From positions 1 through 50,640 of the IMG/VR virus record IMGVR_UViG_3300009034_000057: 50,640 bases of DNA. One strand, given 5' to 3'. Both the position numbers and the translations under genes were made by a program. This stretch comes from a virus. Of this stretch, positions 13,326-20,736 are shown piece by piece; the stretch's first letter is position 1; each line of letters begins with the position of its first letter. Below the pieces are notes generated by a model that searched no databases, was not told the DNA's origin, and saw only the letters and a list, made by a program, of their open reading frames with translations.

Positions 13326-13377
13326 TTAATACAGACAGTAGTGTTGAAATGGGATGCCGATGGCCCGAAACACCGGA

Positions 13378-13400
13378 CTTGTTGGCAGGGATGCCGCAAG
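13378..13400 (+). repeat. Hairpin with AGGGAT hexaloop in the leader of the 13460 gene
   Basis: CTTG-TT-GGC-AGGGAT-GCC-G-CAAG: inner GGC/GCC stem closing an AGGGAT loop, with a second CTTG/CAAG stem outside a small internal loop. The same inner stem recurs at 13719, 27432 and (minus) 12410. Confidence 0.6.
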
Positions 13401-13459
13401 CAATTATACTGTTTTGTAAACTGTTTCTTTGACAAGTGAATAGTTTGGAGGATTGAAAG

Positions 13460-13708
13460 ATGGCAAGAAAGAAAGTGCCGGAGAACGAGACACCGCGTCA
13501 AAAGTTTGTACGGCTGGCAAATTATCGCTCGGCCAAAGCCATCCAATTTATACTAAGTATTGGCAGTTTGGCAAATAGCCAATACAAGTATACTGAGGAT
13601 GATGTGGAAGTAATTACCACGGCATTGAGCGATGCGACCGAAGCATTGCTGAATCGGTTTGCGAATCCCACGATGCCGAAGCAAGCAAGGAATTTAATCC
13701 AAGTCTGA
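13460..13708 (+). CDS. 82-residue conserved-looking hypothetical protein
   Basis: Starts MARKKVPENETPRQKFVRLANYR..., followed by a helical region with SIGSLANSQYKYTEDDVEVI. The pattern of a basic, Pro-containing head and KF.RLA...A...I..I..L.N small helical body recalls small uncharacterised bacterial and phage proteins. TTGGAGGATTGAAAG precedes the ATG. Role unknown; its long structured leader suggests post-transcriptional control. Confidence 0.7.
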   Translation: MARKKVPENETPRQKFVRLANYRSAKAIQFILSIGSLANSQYKYTEDDVEVITTALSDATEALLNRFANPTMPKQARNLIQV

Positions 13709-13718
13709 GGATTAAAAT

Positions 13719-13741
13719 AGGCAAGGATGCCTTTTATTTTT
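13719..13741 (+). terminator. Terminator-like hairpin with AAGGAT loop
   Basis: AGGC-AAGGAT-GCCT followed by TTTATTTTT, right after the 13460 gene. It has the shape of a weak intrinsic terminator and at the same time displays the CAAGGAUG motif. Confidence 0.6.
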
Positions 13742-13772
13742 GCAATTATATCAATTATTTGGAAAGATAACT

Positions 13773-13907
13773 ATGTCAACAAAAACTAAAAGAATACTAT
13801 TGGGCATACTGTTAGCACCTATTTGGATTCCCGGATTGACTATCCTTTATGGTGTATTCTTTTTAATTTCTATTTTTCACTATATTGTTACAGGTGAAAA
13901 ATTGTAA
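13773..13907 (+). CDS. 44-residue membrane protein
   Basis: MSTKTKRILLGILLAPIWIP then a long hydrophobic stretch (LTILYGVFFLISIFHYIV) and a charged end: one or two membrane helices with a positive-inside N-terminus. TTTGGAAAG ribosome site. Early membrane peptide of unknown role. Confidence 0.55.
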   Translation: MSTKTKRILLGILLAPIWIPGLTILYGVFFLISIFHYIVTGEKL

Positions 13908-13928
13908 ACCTATATAAGGGGATTGAAA

Positions 13929-14072
13929 ATGTCAAAACATATAACATTTTGTTGTGATATATACTGTTGGGATTTCTTGCCCACAATTTGTTTAGAATTG
14001 GAAGTTGTTGATACTTATTATTTGATTTTTAGGTGGTTCTGTTTTGGGTTTACAATTAGTTGGAGAAGATAA
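13929..14072 (+). CDS. 47-residue hypothetical peptide
   Basis: ATG at 13929 follows AAGGGGATTG. Cys- and Trp-rich (FCCDIYCWDFLP...), hydrophobic, with a C-terminal SWRR. Possibly membrane-associated. No family recognised. Confidence 0.4.
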   Translation: MSKHITFCCDIYCWDFLPTICLELEVVDTYYLIFRWFCFGFTISWRR

Positions 14073-14073
14073 A

Positions 14074-14157
14074 ATGTTCTGGCAAGATATAAAAGCAATA
14101 CTGTTTCCAAGAGAAGTCTGGGTTTTAGCTATATTGGCGTTTATGGCTTTTTGTTAG
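14074..14157 (+). CDS. 27-residue membrane peptide
   Basis: MFWQDIKAILFPREVWVLAI..., a short amphipathic head and one hydrophobic helix. The ribosome site is TTGGAGAAG inside the end of the preceding frame. Function unknown. Confidence 0.4.
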   Translation: MFWQDIKAILFPREVWVLAILAFMAFC

Positions 14158-14166
14158 GAAGAAAAA

Positions 14167-14439
14167 ATGGCAAGTTTAATAGTGTTGAAAAAACGTGGTA
14201 TGTCAGACAGTAGAACACATGGCAAATCACTACACAAATTACCAAAACCAAAAAGAGAATCAAAATACAAACATAAAAACTGGTCTAAAATATCACTAAA
14301 GTTTATCAACAAATATAAAGTGATATTTGTCAATAGGAGAGTAGTGGTATTCGCACATAGTTTGCAAGATGCGAAACAGTTAGCTTGTGATATTACAGGG
14401 AAAGAATTATGTCAATTAAAAGAAATAACAAAATTATGA
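14167..14439 (+). CDS. Basic 90-residue hypothetical protein
   Basis: The first half is very basic (KKRGMSDSRTHGKSLHKLPK...), the second half looks like a small alpha/beta domain (VIFVNRRVVVFAHSLQDAKQLACDIT). The AGGAAGAAAAA site precedes the ATG. Possibly nucleic-acid binding. Overlaps the next gene. Confidence 0.6.
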   Translation: MASLIVLKKRGMSDSRTHGKSLHKLPKPKRESKYKHKNWSKISLKFINKYKVIFVNRRVVVFAHSLQDAKQLACDITGKELCQLKEITKL

Positions 14440-14744
14440 CTTTACCAGAATTGAATCAGGAAATACACTTGGAAATAACAGGTAAGTATTTATCATTAGG
14501 TACTATAATAAAAAGCCATATGAGAAACCATAAACCTCTGTTAAGAACACTAATCAAATATATTCAAGAGAAAGAAAACTTAACTAAAAGTCTTGCGATA
14601 AAAAGAGTATTATCTATATTATACTTAGAGCCCTTTGGTGTAGAATCAATAGAGCTTTTATATATTGGAATGAGCTTATTATTAAAAGAGGAGAAACAAA
14701 ATGGAAAACCAACAAGTATTCCATCCAGAGTTGACGAAGAATGA
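14409..14744 (+). CDS. Helical 111-residue hypothetical protein
   Basis: MSIKRNNKIMTLPELNQEIHLEITGKY... followed by amphipathic helices. Two start choices: 14409, with AGGGAAAG upstream, or Met10 at 14436, overlapping the previous stop as ATGA. No family recognised. Confidence 0.6.
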   Translation: MSIKRNNKIMTLPELNQEIHLEITGKYLSLGTIIKSHMRNHKPLLRTLIKYIQEKENLTKSLAIKRVLSILYLEPFGVESIELLYIGMSLLLKEEKQNGKPTSIPSRVDEE

Positions 14745-14922
14745 TATTGAAAACCATCAGGATTATTTAATAATTTGGTCTGTTGAATTTTTATCTTTAG
14801 AAGGTGTAATACCAGAACTTACTCAACTACATGAGGGAAAAAATACTTTCTCTGAAATGACACAACGATTTGCAAAAACTTTCGATGAAGTAAAAATTAC
14901 TGGTGATACTGACTATATGTAA
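14701..14922 (+). CDS. Acidic 73-residue hypothetical protein
   Basis: MENQQVFHPELTKNDIENHQ..., acidic, helical, with GAGGAG upstream inside the previous gene (overlap 44 bases). Small acidic early proteins often bind host enzymes, but nothing here shows a target. Confidence 0.6.
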   Translation: MENQQVFHPELTKNDIENHQDYLIIWSVEFLSLEGVIPELTQLHEGKNTFSEMTQRFAKTFDEVKITGDTDYM

Positions 14923-14952
14923 ACTTAACACATTTAATTAAGGGGTTAGATT

Positions 14953-15120
14953 ATGAGTTTTATTTGGCACAATGTGATAGGATGGTTATTTATTGTACCT
15001 CAATCTATTTTAGCTGAATTAAACTTCCTTGTTGGTTTATTAATTTTTAAGCTGTTTTCTCAAAACAAATTAGTTTTATGGAAGCAAAATCAAGTAAAGA
15101 AGATGTTATCTAAGTCTTAA
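14953..15120 (+). CDS. 55-residue membrane protein
   Basis: AAGGGG site, then MSFIWHNVIGWLFIVPQ..., two hydrophobic stretches and a basic C-terminus (WKQNQVKKMLSKS). A small inner-membrane protein. Function unknown. Confidence 0.5.
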   Translation: MSFIWHNVIGWLFIVPQSILAELNFLVGLLIFKLFSQNKLVLWKQNQVKKMLSKS

Positions 15121-15145
15121 GTTTAATTTATTGTGTAGGTGAAAA

Positions 15146-15280
15146 ATGGCTGGTGGAAGAAAAACATATTATGAAACAAGCTGCCCTAAATGTGGTTATC
15201 GAAACAAATGTAATATTGGGCAGAAAAAAGTGAAGTGTCAGAAACTAAGTTGTGATTGTGTGAAAGTATTAAGAAAATGA
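15146..15280 (+). CDS. 44-residue Cys-rich protein
   Basis: MAGGRKTYYETSCPKCGYRN... has CPKC, a lone Cys, then KCQKLSCDC: enough ligands for one zinc site, basic overall. Probably nucleic-acid binding; unrecognised family. Confidence 0.5.
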   Translation: MAGGRKTYYETSCPKCGYRNKCNIGQKKVKCQKLSCDCVKVLRK

Positions 15281-15354
15281 TAAACACAACGATTCTCTTT
15301 TATGGATGTGTTGGAATAGGATTGGGAATAATTATTTGTTTAATAGGGAATTAA
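15277..15354 (+). CDS. 25-residue membrane peptide
   Basis: Starts in ATGA overlap with the preceding stop; MINTTILFYGCVGIGLGIII... is one Gly-rich hydrophobic helix. Role unknown. Confidence 0.4.
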   Translation: MINTTILFYGCVGIGLGIIICLIGN

Positions 15355-15355
15355 G

Positions 15356-15541
15356 ATGTTTACAAAACAATACTATGAAGCAATAGCTGAAATAATTAAA
15401 GGACATATTGATTTTGACGATTGTTTATCTACTGGAGCTTTTGTTGCTAAATCTATTAGCAGAGAATTAGCTAATTATTTTGCAAAAGGCAATCCTAATT
15501 TTAATAGTGATAAATTTCTGAAAGCTTGTGGAGTAAAATAA
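15356..15541 (+). CDS. 61-residue phage protein of a common family
   Basis: MFTKQYYEAIAEIIKG... ending FLKACGVK. The frame MYT..HY..IA.II... L...FA..N..F....FL.ACG is a small family met in many phages of soil and marine bacteria, of unknown function. AGGGAATTAAG precedes the ATG. Confidence 0.75.
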   Translation: MFTKQYYEAIAEIIKGHIDFDDCLSTGAFVAKSISRELANYFAKGNPNFNSDKFLKACGVK

Positions 15542-15542
15542 T

Positions 15543-16514
15543 ATGCCTTCCGAAATAACTACAGTTAAATGTTACGAATGTGGGGATTCAGTTGAATCAA
15601 AATATGCTATAGAGACTGGATACAACTATTATTGTGAAGATTGTTTTTGTGATATATTTTCCCATTGTAATAGTTGTAACATTATAATCTATACAGATGA
15701 ATCATACTTATTTGAAGGCGAACAACTTTGTCAAGATTGTTATGCGGAATATAATTCACCATCTTCTAATCCTGATTTATATAATTCTTCTTATCGCCCT
15801 ACTTGGGGTTTTTATAAATCTGCACAAGATTCCCCAAGAAATAATTTATATTTTGGAATAGAATTAGAAACTGAATGTGAAGATGAGGATGTGCGACAAG
15901 AGCTTATAGATTCTTTACCATCTTATATGTATGCTAAAGAAGATGGAAGTTTAACTGAATTAGGTGCTGAAATAGTTTCTCACCCTGCTACTTATAAATG
16001 GTTAAAAGAAAATATATTAGAATGGCAAAAAATCTTGGATTTTAGAAAACATGGTGTTAGAAGTTATATTGATACTGATTGTGGAATACATATTCACATG
16101 ACAAAAGATGCTTTTACTACAAATCATCTTTATAGATTCTTAAAGTTATTTTATGATAATCCAAATTTTATACTAAGAATAAGTCAGCGTCAATCTATGA
16201 GCTGTTTGAATAGTTGGGCAGTTTTAACAGGTGATAATGAAAGTATAAAATATAAAGCTGAATCTAAAACCTCTCGTTATAGAGGAGCAATAAACTTAAA
16301 AAATGAAGATACTATAGAAGTTAGAATATTCAGAGGAACATTGAATCCTGGTTCGTTTTGGAAAAATATAGAGTTTTGTCAGGCTGTGTATAATTTCACA
16401 AGAAGAAACCCTGTTCAAGATATTAGAGTTTTTAATTTTACACGCTATGTAAAAAGATGCAAAAAGAGGTTTCCAAATTTATATCAGTTCATGAAACGAA
16501 AGGAAATGATATGA
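15543..16514 (+). CDS. Amidoligase-like enzyme A with two N-terminal zinc modules
   Basis: 323 residues. Residues 10-66 hold two zinc-binding units (C10/C13 with C31/C34; C42/C45 with C63/C66). The rest matches the glutamine-synthetase-fold 'putative amidoligase' family (Amidoligase_2): YFGIELETE (103-111), KEDGSL (132-137), AEIVSHP (142-148), CGIHIHM (180-186) and EVRIFRGTLN (259-268), which carry the metal/ATP-binding Glu, His and Arg residues. Members are predicted to form an amide bond between a carboxylate and an amine. It is followed by two small genes and a class II glutaminase, and the whole set is repeated. Substrate unknown. Confidence 0.85.
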   Translation: MPSEITTVKCYECGDSVESKYAIETGYNYYCEDCFCDIFSHCNSCNIIIYTDESYLFEGEQLCQDCYAEYNSPSSNPDLYNSSYRPTWGFYKSAQDSPRNNLYFGIELETECEDEDVRQELIDSLPSYMYAKEDGSLTELGAEIVSHPATYKWLKENILEWQKILDFRKHGVRSYIDTDCGIHIHMTKDAFTTNHLYRFLKLFYDNPNFILRISQRQSMSCLNSWAVLTGDNESIKYKAESKTSRYRGAINLKNEDTIEVRIFRGTLNPGSFWKNIEFCQAVYNFTRRNPVQDIRVFNFTRYVKRCKKRFPNLYQFMKRKEMI

Positions 16515-16666
16515 AAGTTTGGGTTGTGATGGAAAATGATGATGAAGGAATATTTGATATGGCAGGGGTTTTCTCTTCTCGGAAAAAGGCAGAAGATTTT
16601 GTAGAAATAGAAAAATCCTATAGTGAAAAAAATCGTCCTTATATTGTAAGTTGGGAGGTAGAATAA
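16511..16666 (+). CDS. 51-residue protein, paralog of the next gene
   Basis: Start chosen at the ATG overlapping the amidoligase stop (ATGA). Sequence MKVWVVMENDDEGIFDMAGVFSSRKKAED... ending SWEVE: a beta-beta-alpha-beta mini-domain of the kind seen in small phage proteins. Nearly the same start and end as the gene at 16668. Confidence 0.65.
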   Translation: MKVWVVMENDDEGIFDMAGVFSSRKKAEDFVEIEKSYSEKNRPYIVSWEVE

Positions 16667-16667
16667 T

Positions 16668-16820
16668 ATGAAAGTTTGGGTTGTATATTATGACGAAGGA
16701 TATGCGGAAGTGGTTTTACATCATATTTGTAAAGATGAAAAGACAGCAAATGAAAAGGTAGTTGAATTGCAAAAAAATGGTTATAATTATCTTACTATTA
16801 AAGAATGGGAAGTAGAATAA
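16668..16820 (+). CDS. 50-residue protein, paralog of the preceding gene
   Basis: MKVWVVYYDEGYAEVVLHHI... ending KEWEVE; the MKVWVV start and (W)EVE end are shared with 16511-16666, so a tandem duplication. GGGAGG upstream. Function unknown; lies between amidoligase A and its glutaminase. Confidence 0.65.
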   Translation: MKVWVVYYDEGYAEVVLHHICKDEKTANEKVVELQKNGYNYLTIKEWEVE

Positions 16821-16821
16821 T

Positions 16822-17037
16822 ATGACTGTAAAAGAATTGAAAATCAAACTTGGCAAGTTGGATGATGATTTATTTGTAGTAATTGAAGGTGAAAAGGGTA
16901 AAAAGTTTAATGTACTTACAGTTAAAAAGCGGAATTGGTCGGCTGGACATCACTTTTTTATCAAAATATGTTGGATTTTGCCTGGAGAATTGTTAGCATC
17001 ACCAGCCGATATTCATAAATTGTTGGAGTTAAAATAA
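16822..17037 (+). CDS. 71-residue hypothetical protein
   Basis: MTVKELKIKLGKLDDDLFVVIEGEKGKK...: the LKIKLGKLDDDL.VVI pattern is common in small phage proteins. It abuts its neighbours with two-base gaps, so it is part of the amidoligase operon. Function unknown. Confidence 0.6.
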   Translation: MTVKELKIKLGKLDDDLFVVIEGEKGKKFNVLTVKKRNWSAGHHFFIKICWILPGELLASPADIHKLLELK

Positions 17038-17038
17038 T

Positions 17039-17902
17039 ATGTGTCTCGCTTTATACAAACCAGCTAATAGATTTATTCCTAAAGCTCACTTGAGAATAGG
17101 TTGGCAAATAAATGATGATGGTGGTGGTTTTATGTGGGCTTCCGATGGACAACTATATATAGAAAAGGGCTATTTTGATTTTAATGCTTTTTATAAAGCT
17201 TTTAAAAGAGCAGAAAAAGCATTTCCTAAATCAGATTTTGTTTTACATTTGCGATTAGCTACTTCCGGTCTGAAAAACATAAATAACTGCCACCCTATAA
17301 TGATAAATAATAAAGTAGCTTTTGTCCATAATGGTATATTGATAGGTTTTGGCTGTGAGTTAAAATCTGATAGTATTGATTTTGGAGAACAAATTTTACA
17401 AAAACTTCCTGAAGATTTTATAATATCTAAAGGTTACCAATTCTTACTGGATAAATATTGTCAAGAGCATTTCTCTAAAATGATATTTATGAATAATAAA
17501 GGCAAAGCTTATATTGCTAATATAGATGGGGGTGATTGGGAAAATGGAATTTGGTATTCTAATACGTCTTATAAACAAAATATAGTTTCTAAAAATCCCA
17601 TTGTCTGGACAGAACCAAAAGTTATATTTGATGGTAGTACATACAACAGAGGGCTAAAATATGTAGGGGCTTCAGCTTACTATGTGACTTGTTGTATATG
17701 TAATAAACGACTTAGAAAAATGGATACTGTAGCAGCAGGGAATGTGTATTGTTGTAAAGATTGTGTTGAGATGCTGTACGCTTATTCTCCTTATTGTAAA
17801 ATATGTGAATCAGATACTTTTATTTTTAAGGAACAATGTATTAAATGTGGAAGAAAAATTTCTAAGGAAGAAGTTATAATTCAAGCAGTAGAAGGATATT
17901 AA
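17039..17902 (+). CDS. Class II glutamine amidotransferase-like protein A with zinc-binding tail
   Basis: 287 residues. Begins Met-Cys: Cys2 would be the N-terminal nucleophile after Met removal. Family marks follow: NDDGGGFMW (25-33), HLRLATSG (70-77), NCHPI (83-87) and FVHNG (95-99), as in glutaminase (Ntn) domains that release ammonia from glutamine. Residues 218-270 carry four Cys pairs (CCIC, CCKDC, CKIC, CIKC), i.e. two zinc ribbons. No synthase domain is attached, so ammonia or a glutamyl product is probably passed to a partner, most likely the neighbouring amidoligases. Same architecture as 19103-19843. Confidence 0.85.
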   Translation: MCLALYKPANRFIPKAHLRIGWQINDDGGGFMWASDGQLYIEKGYFDFNAFYKAFKRAEKAFPKSDFVLHLRLATSGLKNINNCHPIMINNKVAFVHNGILIGFGCELKSDSIDFGEQILQKLPEDFIISKGYQFLLDKYCQEHFSKMIFMNNKGKAYIANIDGGDWENGIWYSNTSYKQNIVSKNPIVWTEPKVIFDGSTYNRGLKYVGASAYYVTCCICNKRLRKMDTVAAGNVYCCKDCVEMLYAYSPYCKICESDTFIFKEQCIKCGRKISKEEVIIQAVEGY

Positions 17903-17904
17903 AT

Positions 17905-19101
17905 ATGCCTACAACCTCAGAATTTGTGTGTTGTACCTGTGGAAGAATTAGAAATTCCTATTCTGATGTAAAGGAATTTAAGGACAAAATCTATTGCTAT
18001 CGGTGTTTTGAGCATTACTTTTCACGTTGTATGCTATGTGGGGTTTATAATAAAAGAACTCTTTTGCAAAGGAAGGGAAATTACTCAAGATTATGTAAAA
18101 ACTGTAGGAAACTTTTTGGCAAGTGTGGTATTTGTGAAGAGCTTGAATATATTCCACATTTTAGAATATATGACGATATAAATTATTGTGCTTGTTGTGC
18201 TGATAGCTACCTTAGGCTTTGCCATCGCTGCAATAATTATGTTTTGGCAAGTGATACAAGTCTTGATGGTTTTGGTTATATATGCAATGAATGTGATGTG
18301 CAGCCAAGAGTAAGAGACTATAGTTATAGACCTAATCCTATTTTTATGTTGGGCAGCTATGAAAAGCAACTACCTGAGAATTTGTATTTTGGAGTAGAAT
18401 TAGAAGTAGAATTTCCTCCTAATAATTTTGAAACAAGTAGTTGGGGGTCTATTGCAGAATATACATTAGGACTTCTTCCATCTTTTGTTTATGCAAAAAC
18501 AGACAGTAGTGTTGAAAAGGGTTTTGAAATTGTATCTCATCCTATGACTTACAAATGGTTAAAGGAAAATATAAAAGATTGGGAGAAAATTTTAGACTTG
18601 CGGCATAAAGGGTATATTAGCTATAATACAAAAACTTGTGGTATGCACATTCATTTGAGCAAAACAGCATTTGGTAGTTTTCACCTTTATAAATTTATGA
18701 AGTTCTTCTATGAAAATGTTGCTTTTGTATTAAAGATTAGTCAAAGGGATAGCAAGAGAGAAATAAAACGCTGGGCTTCTTTTGACAATGTAGATGATGC
18801 AACTGTATTATATAAGGCTAAGTATAAAAGAGGAGGACCAGAAAGACACGTTGCGGTTAACATTAATTCTGAGGATACTGTGGAAGTTAGAATATTTAAA
18901 GGTACGTTAAATCCTATAAGTTTTTGGAAAAATATAGAATTTTGCAAATGTGTATATGATTTTACTAAAGACCACTCCAACAAATGTATTAATGTAGATA
19001 CTTTTAAAGATTATATTAAATCACATAGAAACACTTTTCCCAATTTGTATAATTTTCTCTTCAAGAGAGGCTGTGTAACTTTAAGTAAAGTGGAGGGTTA
19101 A
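17905..19101 (+). CDS. Amidoligase-like enzyme B with four N-terminal zinc modules
   Basis: 398 residues. Residues 9-130 hold about eight Cys pairs (CCTC, CYRC, CMLC, CKNC, CGIC, CACC, CHRC, CNEC), twice as many as copy A. The catalytic part repeats copy A: YFGVELEVE (161-169), FEIVSHPMTYKWLKEN (207-222), CGMHIHLSK (245-253), EVRIFKGTLNP (327-337). The two copies are similar throughout the core but diverged at DNA level, so the duplication is old. Follows glutaminase A by two bases and precedes glutaminase B by one. Confidence 0.85.
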   Translation: MPTTSEFVCCTCGRIRNSYSDVKEFKDKIYCYRCFEHYFSRCMLCGVYNKRTLLQRKGNYSRLCKNCRKLFGKCGICEELEYIPHFRIYDDINYCACCADSYLRLCHRCNNYVLASDTSLDGFGYICNECDVQPRVRDYSYRPNPIFMLGSYEKQLPENLYFGVELEVEFPPNNFETSSWGSIAEYTLGLLPSFVYAKTDSSVEKGFEIVSHPMTYKWLKENIKDWEKILDLRHKGYISYNTKTCGMHIHLSKTAFGSFHLYKFMKFFYENVAFVLKISQRDSKREIKRWASFDNVDDATVLYKAKYKRGGPERHVAVNINSEDTVEVRIFKGTLNPISFWKNIEFCKCVYDFTKDHSNKCINVDTFKDYIKSHRNTFPNLYNFLFKRGCVTLSKVEG

Positions 19102-19102
19102 T

Positions 19103-19843
19103 ATGTGTATTATAATATACAAACCTGCTGGCACAACTATTACTAAGAATACTTTAAGGAATTGTTGGGAGAACAATTCAGATGGTGGTGGCTTTATGTA
19201 TGCTGCCGTTGGGCAATTAGTAATATATAAAGGATTTGATAGTTTTAGGAAAATGTATAAAGCTTTTAGGGCACATGAAAATTATTTTTCTGGTAAGGAT
19301 TTTGTCCTTCATTTCAGGATTGCAACTTCTGGATTAAAAGATAAAGATAACTGTCACCCCATTAAAATAAATGAGAACTTGGCCTATGTTCATAATGGTA
19401 TTCTATCCGGTTTTACTCACATGGAAGCTAAACGCTCTGATACTTTTTTGTTTGGGAATAAGATATTAAGTAAATTAGATAAGAATTTTATAAAAAGTTC
19501 TGCAACAATTAAACTTTTAGAAACTTATGCTAAGTCAGAGCAATCTAAATTTGTATTTATGAATAACAAAGGTGATTATCTTATTGTTAATCAACAGGGC
19601 GGTTATTGGGAAGATGGTATATGGTACTCCAATTATGGCTATAAGTGGAGAAATCAGACTTTTGGTTTCAGTTATTGCGGTTACAACAATAATGTCAGTA
19701 TGAGTATGTGTGCTGGTTGTGGGGCTTATTTTGATATTATGGAACTTGACATTTGTATGGATAATTACTGTTATTGCAGTGATTGTCAAGAATCTTTGCA
19801 AAAACGATTAAAATATCCAAAAAATTCTTTAACAAAGACTTGA
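19103..19843 (+). CDS. Class II glutamine amidotransferase-like protein B
   Basis: 246 residues. Met-Cys start, NSDGGGFMY (25-33), HFRIATSG (70-77), NCHPI (83-87), YVHNG (95-99): the same nucleophile and binding motifs as 17039-17902, with a shorter tail holding one zinc ribbon (CAGC, CYCSDC). Last gene of the duplicated cassette; the promoter at 19840-19868 overlaps its final codons. Confidence 0.85.
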   Translation: MCIIIYKPAGTTITKNTLRNCWENNSDGGGFMYAAVGQLVIYKGFDSFRKMYKAFRAHENYFSGKDFVLHFRIATSGLKDKDNCHPIKINENLAYVHNGILSGFTHMEAKRSDTFLFGNKILSKLDKNFIKSSATIKLLETYAKSEQSKFVFMNNKGDYLIVNQQGGYWEDGIWYSNYGYKWRNQTFGFSYCGYNNNVSMSMCAGCGAYFDIMELDICMDNYCYCSDCQESLQKRLKYPKNSLTKT

Positions 19844-19868
19844 CAAATAGGTGGAAATGTGGTATAAT
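19840..19868 (+). promoter_or_regulatory. Consensus sigma70 promoter for the replication operon
   Basis: TTGACA (19840-19845), 17-base spacer, TATAAT (19863-19868), perfect consensus. Start expected near 19875, just ahead of the two-hairpin leader. Confidence 0.88.
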
Positions 19869-19882
19869 ATAAGGTAGAAATG

Positions 19883-19923
19883 TTAAGCTTACGGCTTAAT
19901 CATCATCAAGCAAAACTTGAGGA
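19883..19923 (+). promoter_or_regulatory. Two-hairpin leader element, copy B (replication operon)
   Basis: TTAAGC-TTACG-GCTTAA (19883-19899), then ATC-A-TCAAG-CAAAA-CTTGA-GGA (19902-19923). The first hairpin has the 5-base Y-U-A-Y-R loop, the second the same ATCA lead and bulged A as the other copies but a different stem sequence (TCAAG/CTTGA). The Shine-Dalgarno GAGGAG overlaps the 3' edge of the second stem, so folding could mask it. Confidence 0.65.
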
Positions 19924-19929
19924 GAAAAA

Positions 19930-20112
19930 ATGAAACAATTTAGGAAATGGTGGCATAAACACAGAGCGTCTATAGACCCACATACTTGTCAATCTTCAAA
20001 AGGCGAAACTTTAAGGATGTTAGCTGATGAAGAAGTTTGGAGGGCAGCTTTGAAATGGGCATTAACTAAAAGTGAATTAGGTATTGAAGAGGAATTAAAT
20101 ACAAGATGTTAA
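19930..20112 (+). CDS. 60-residue hypothetical protein
   Basis: First gene after leader copy B. MKQFRKWWHKHRASIDPHTCQ..., a basic aromatic head and an acidic helical tail (ELGIEEELN). Family unknown. Confidence 0.6.
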   Translation: MKQFRKWWHKHRASIDPHTCQSSKGETLRMLADEEVWRAALKWALTKSELGIEEELNTRC

Positions 20113-20143
20113 ATATCAATATCAACGAATTAGAGGGGAAGAT

Positions 20144-20446
20144 ATGAATAAAGAGAGAGAACATTTTTTAGAGCAAGTGAAAAAAGAGGCTCTTGAAGGT
20201 TTTGATGAGGGTGGTTTGGAAAATGCTCCTAAAATAATTTGTCCTCATTGCCAAACTAATTCAAATCTTATAACTTGGAGAAAGGGGGAATATCCTTGGT
20301 TATGGGGAGGCAAAGGATTAAATTGGATTTTGGAGATGTATATTTGTGGAAATTGTGAAGAGAAATTTTATATTGAATCAAAAATTGAGAAGATAAGAGT
20401 TTTAGCTGATAAACCTTACTGGCTTCATTTCTTTTCATCTCTATAA
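20144..20446 (+). CDS. 100-residue zinc-ribbon protein
   Basis: Acidic helix at the N-terminus, then IICPHCQTNS (about 31-40) and ICGNCEEKFY (about 67-76): a four-Cys zinc ribbon with a Trp-rich stretch between the two pairs. AGGGGAAGAT precedes the ATG. Unrecognised family. Confidence 0.65.
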   Translation: MNKEREHFLEQVKKEALEGFDEGGLENAPKIICPHCQTNSNLITWRKGEYPWLWGGKGLNWILEMYICGNCEEKFYIESKIEKIRVLADKPYWLHFFSSL

Positions 20447-20457
20447 AGGGGAAAGAT

Positions 20458-20736
20458 ATGGAACAATGGTGGAAAGATTGTTCAAATATAAGTCAAGACC
20501 GTAGCAATAAAATTAGGAAACTTGAAAGACAATTAAAAGAATGGTTAGAAAGAAATGAAATATTAGCAGAAGATAACAGAAAACTTAAAACTGAGAATGA
20601 AAGATTAATTGATTTGTTGTGGAAAATACGTAGAGAACATATTGAGAATAAATTAAGCAGCTATGGCAAAGTTGTGAAATATATAGATGTGGCTTTGGGA
20701 ATAAAGAAGGAAACATTAAATGAAATTAACAAATAA
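20458..20736 (+). CDS. Coiled-coil protein, 92 residues
   Basis: Residues 18-60 are a clear coiled coil (KIRKLERQLKEWLERNEI..., KLKTENERLIDLL). Overlaps the nuclease gene by 17 bases, so it may be a translationally coupled partner. Function unknown. Confidence 0.65.
   Translation: MEQWWKDCSNISQDRSNKIRKLERQLKEWLERNEILAEDNRKLKTENERLIDLLWKIRREHIENKLSSYGKVVKYIDVALGIKKETLNEINK

Noticed and set aside
13427-13455. TTGACA before the 13460 gene as a promoter
   Set aside because: No -10-like hexamer lies at 16-18 bases; the region there is the GGAGG ribosome site.
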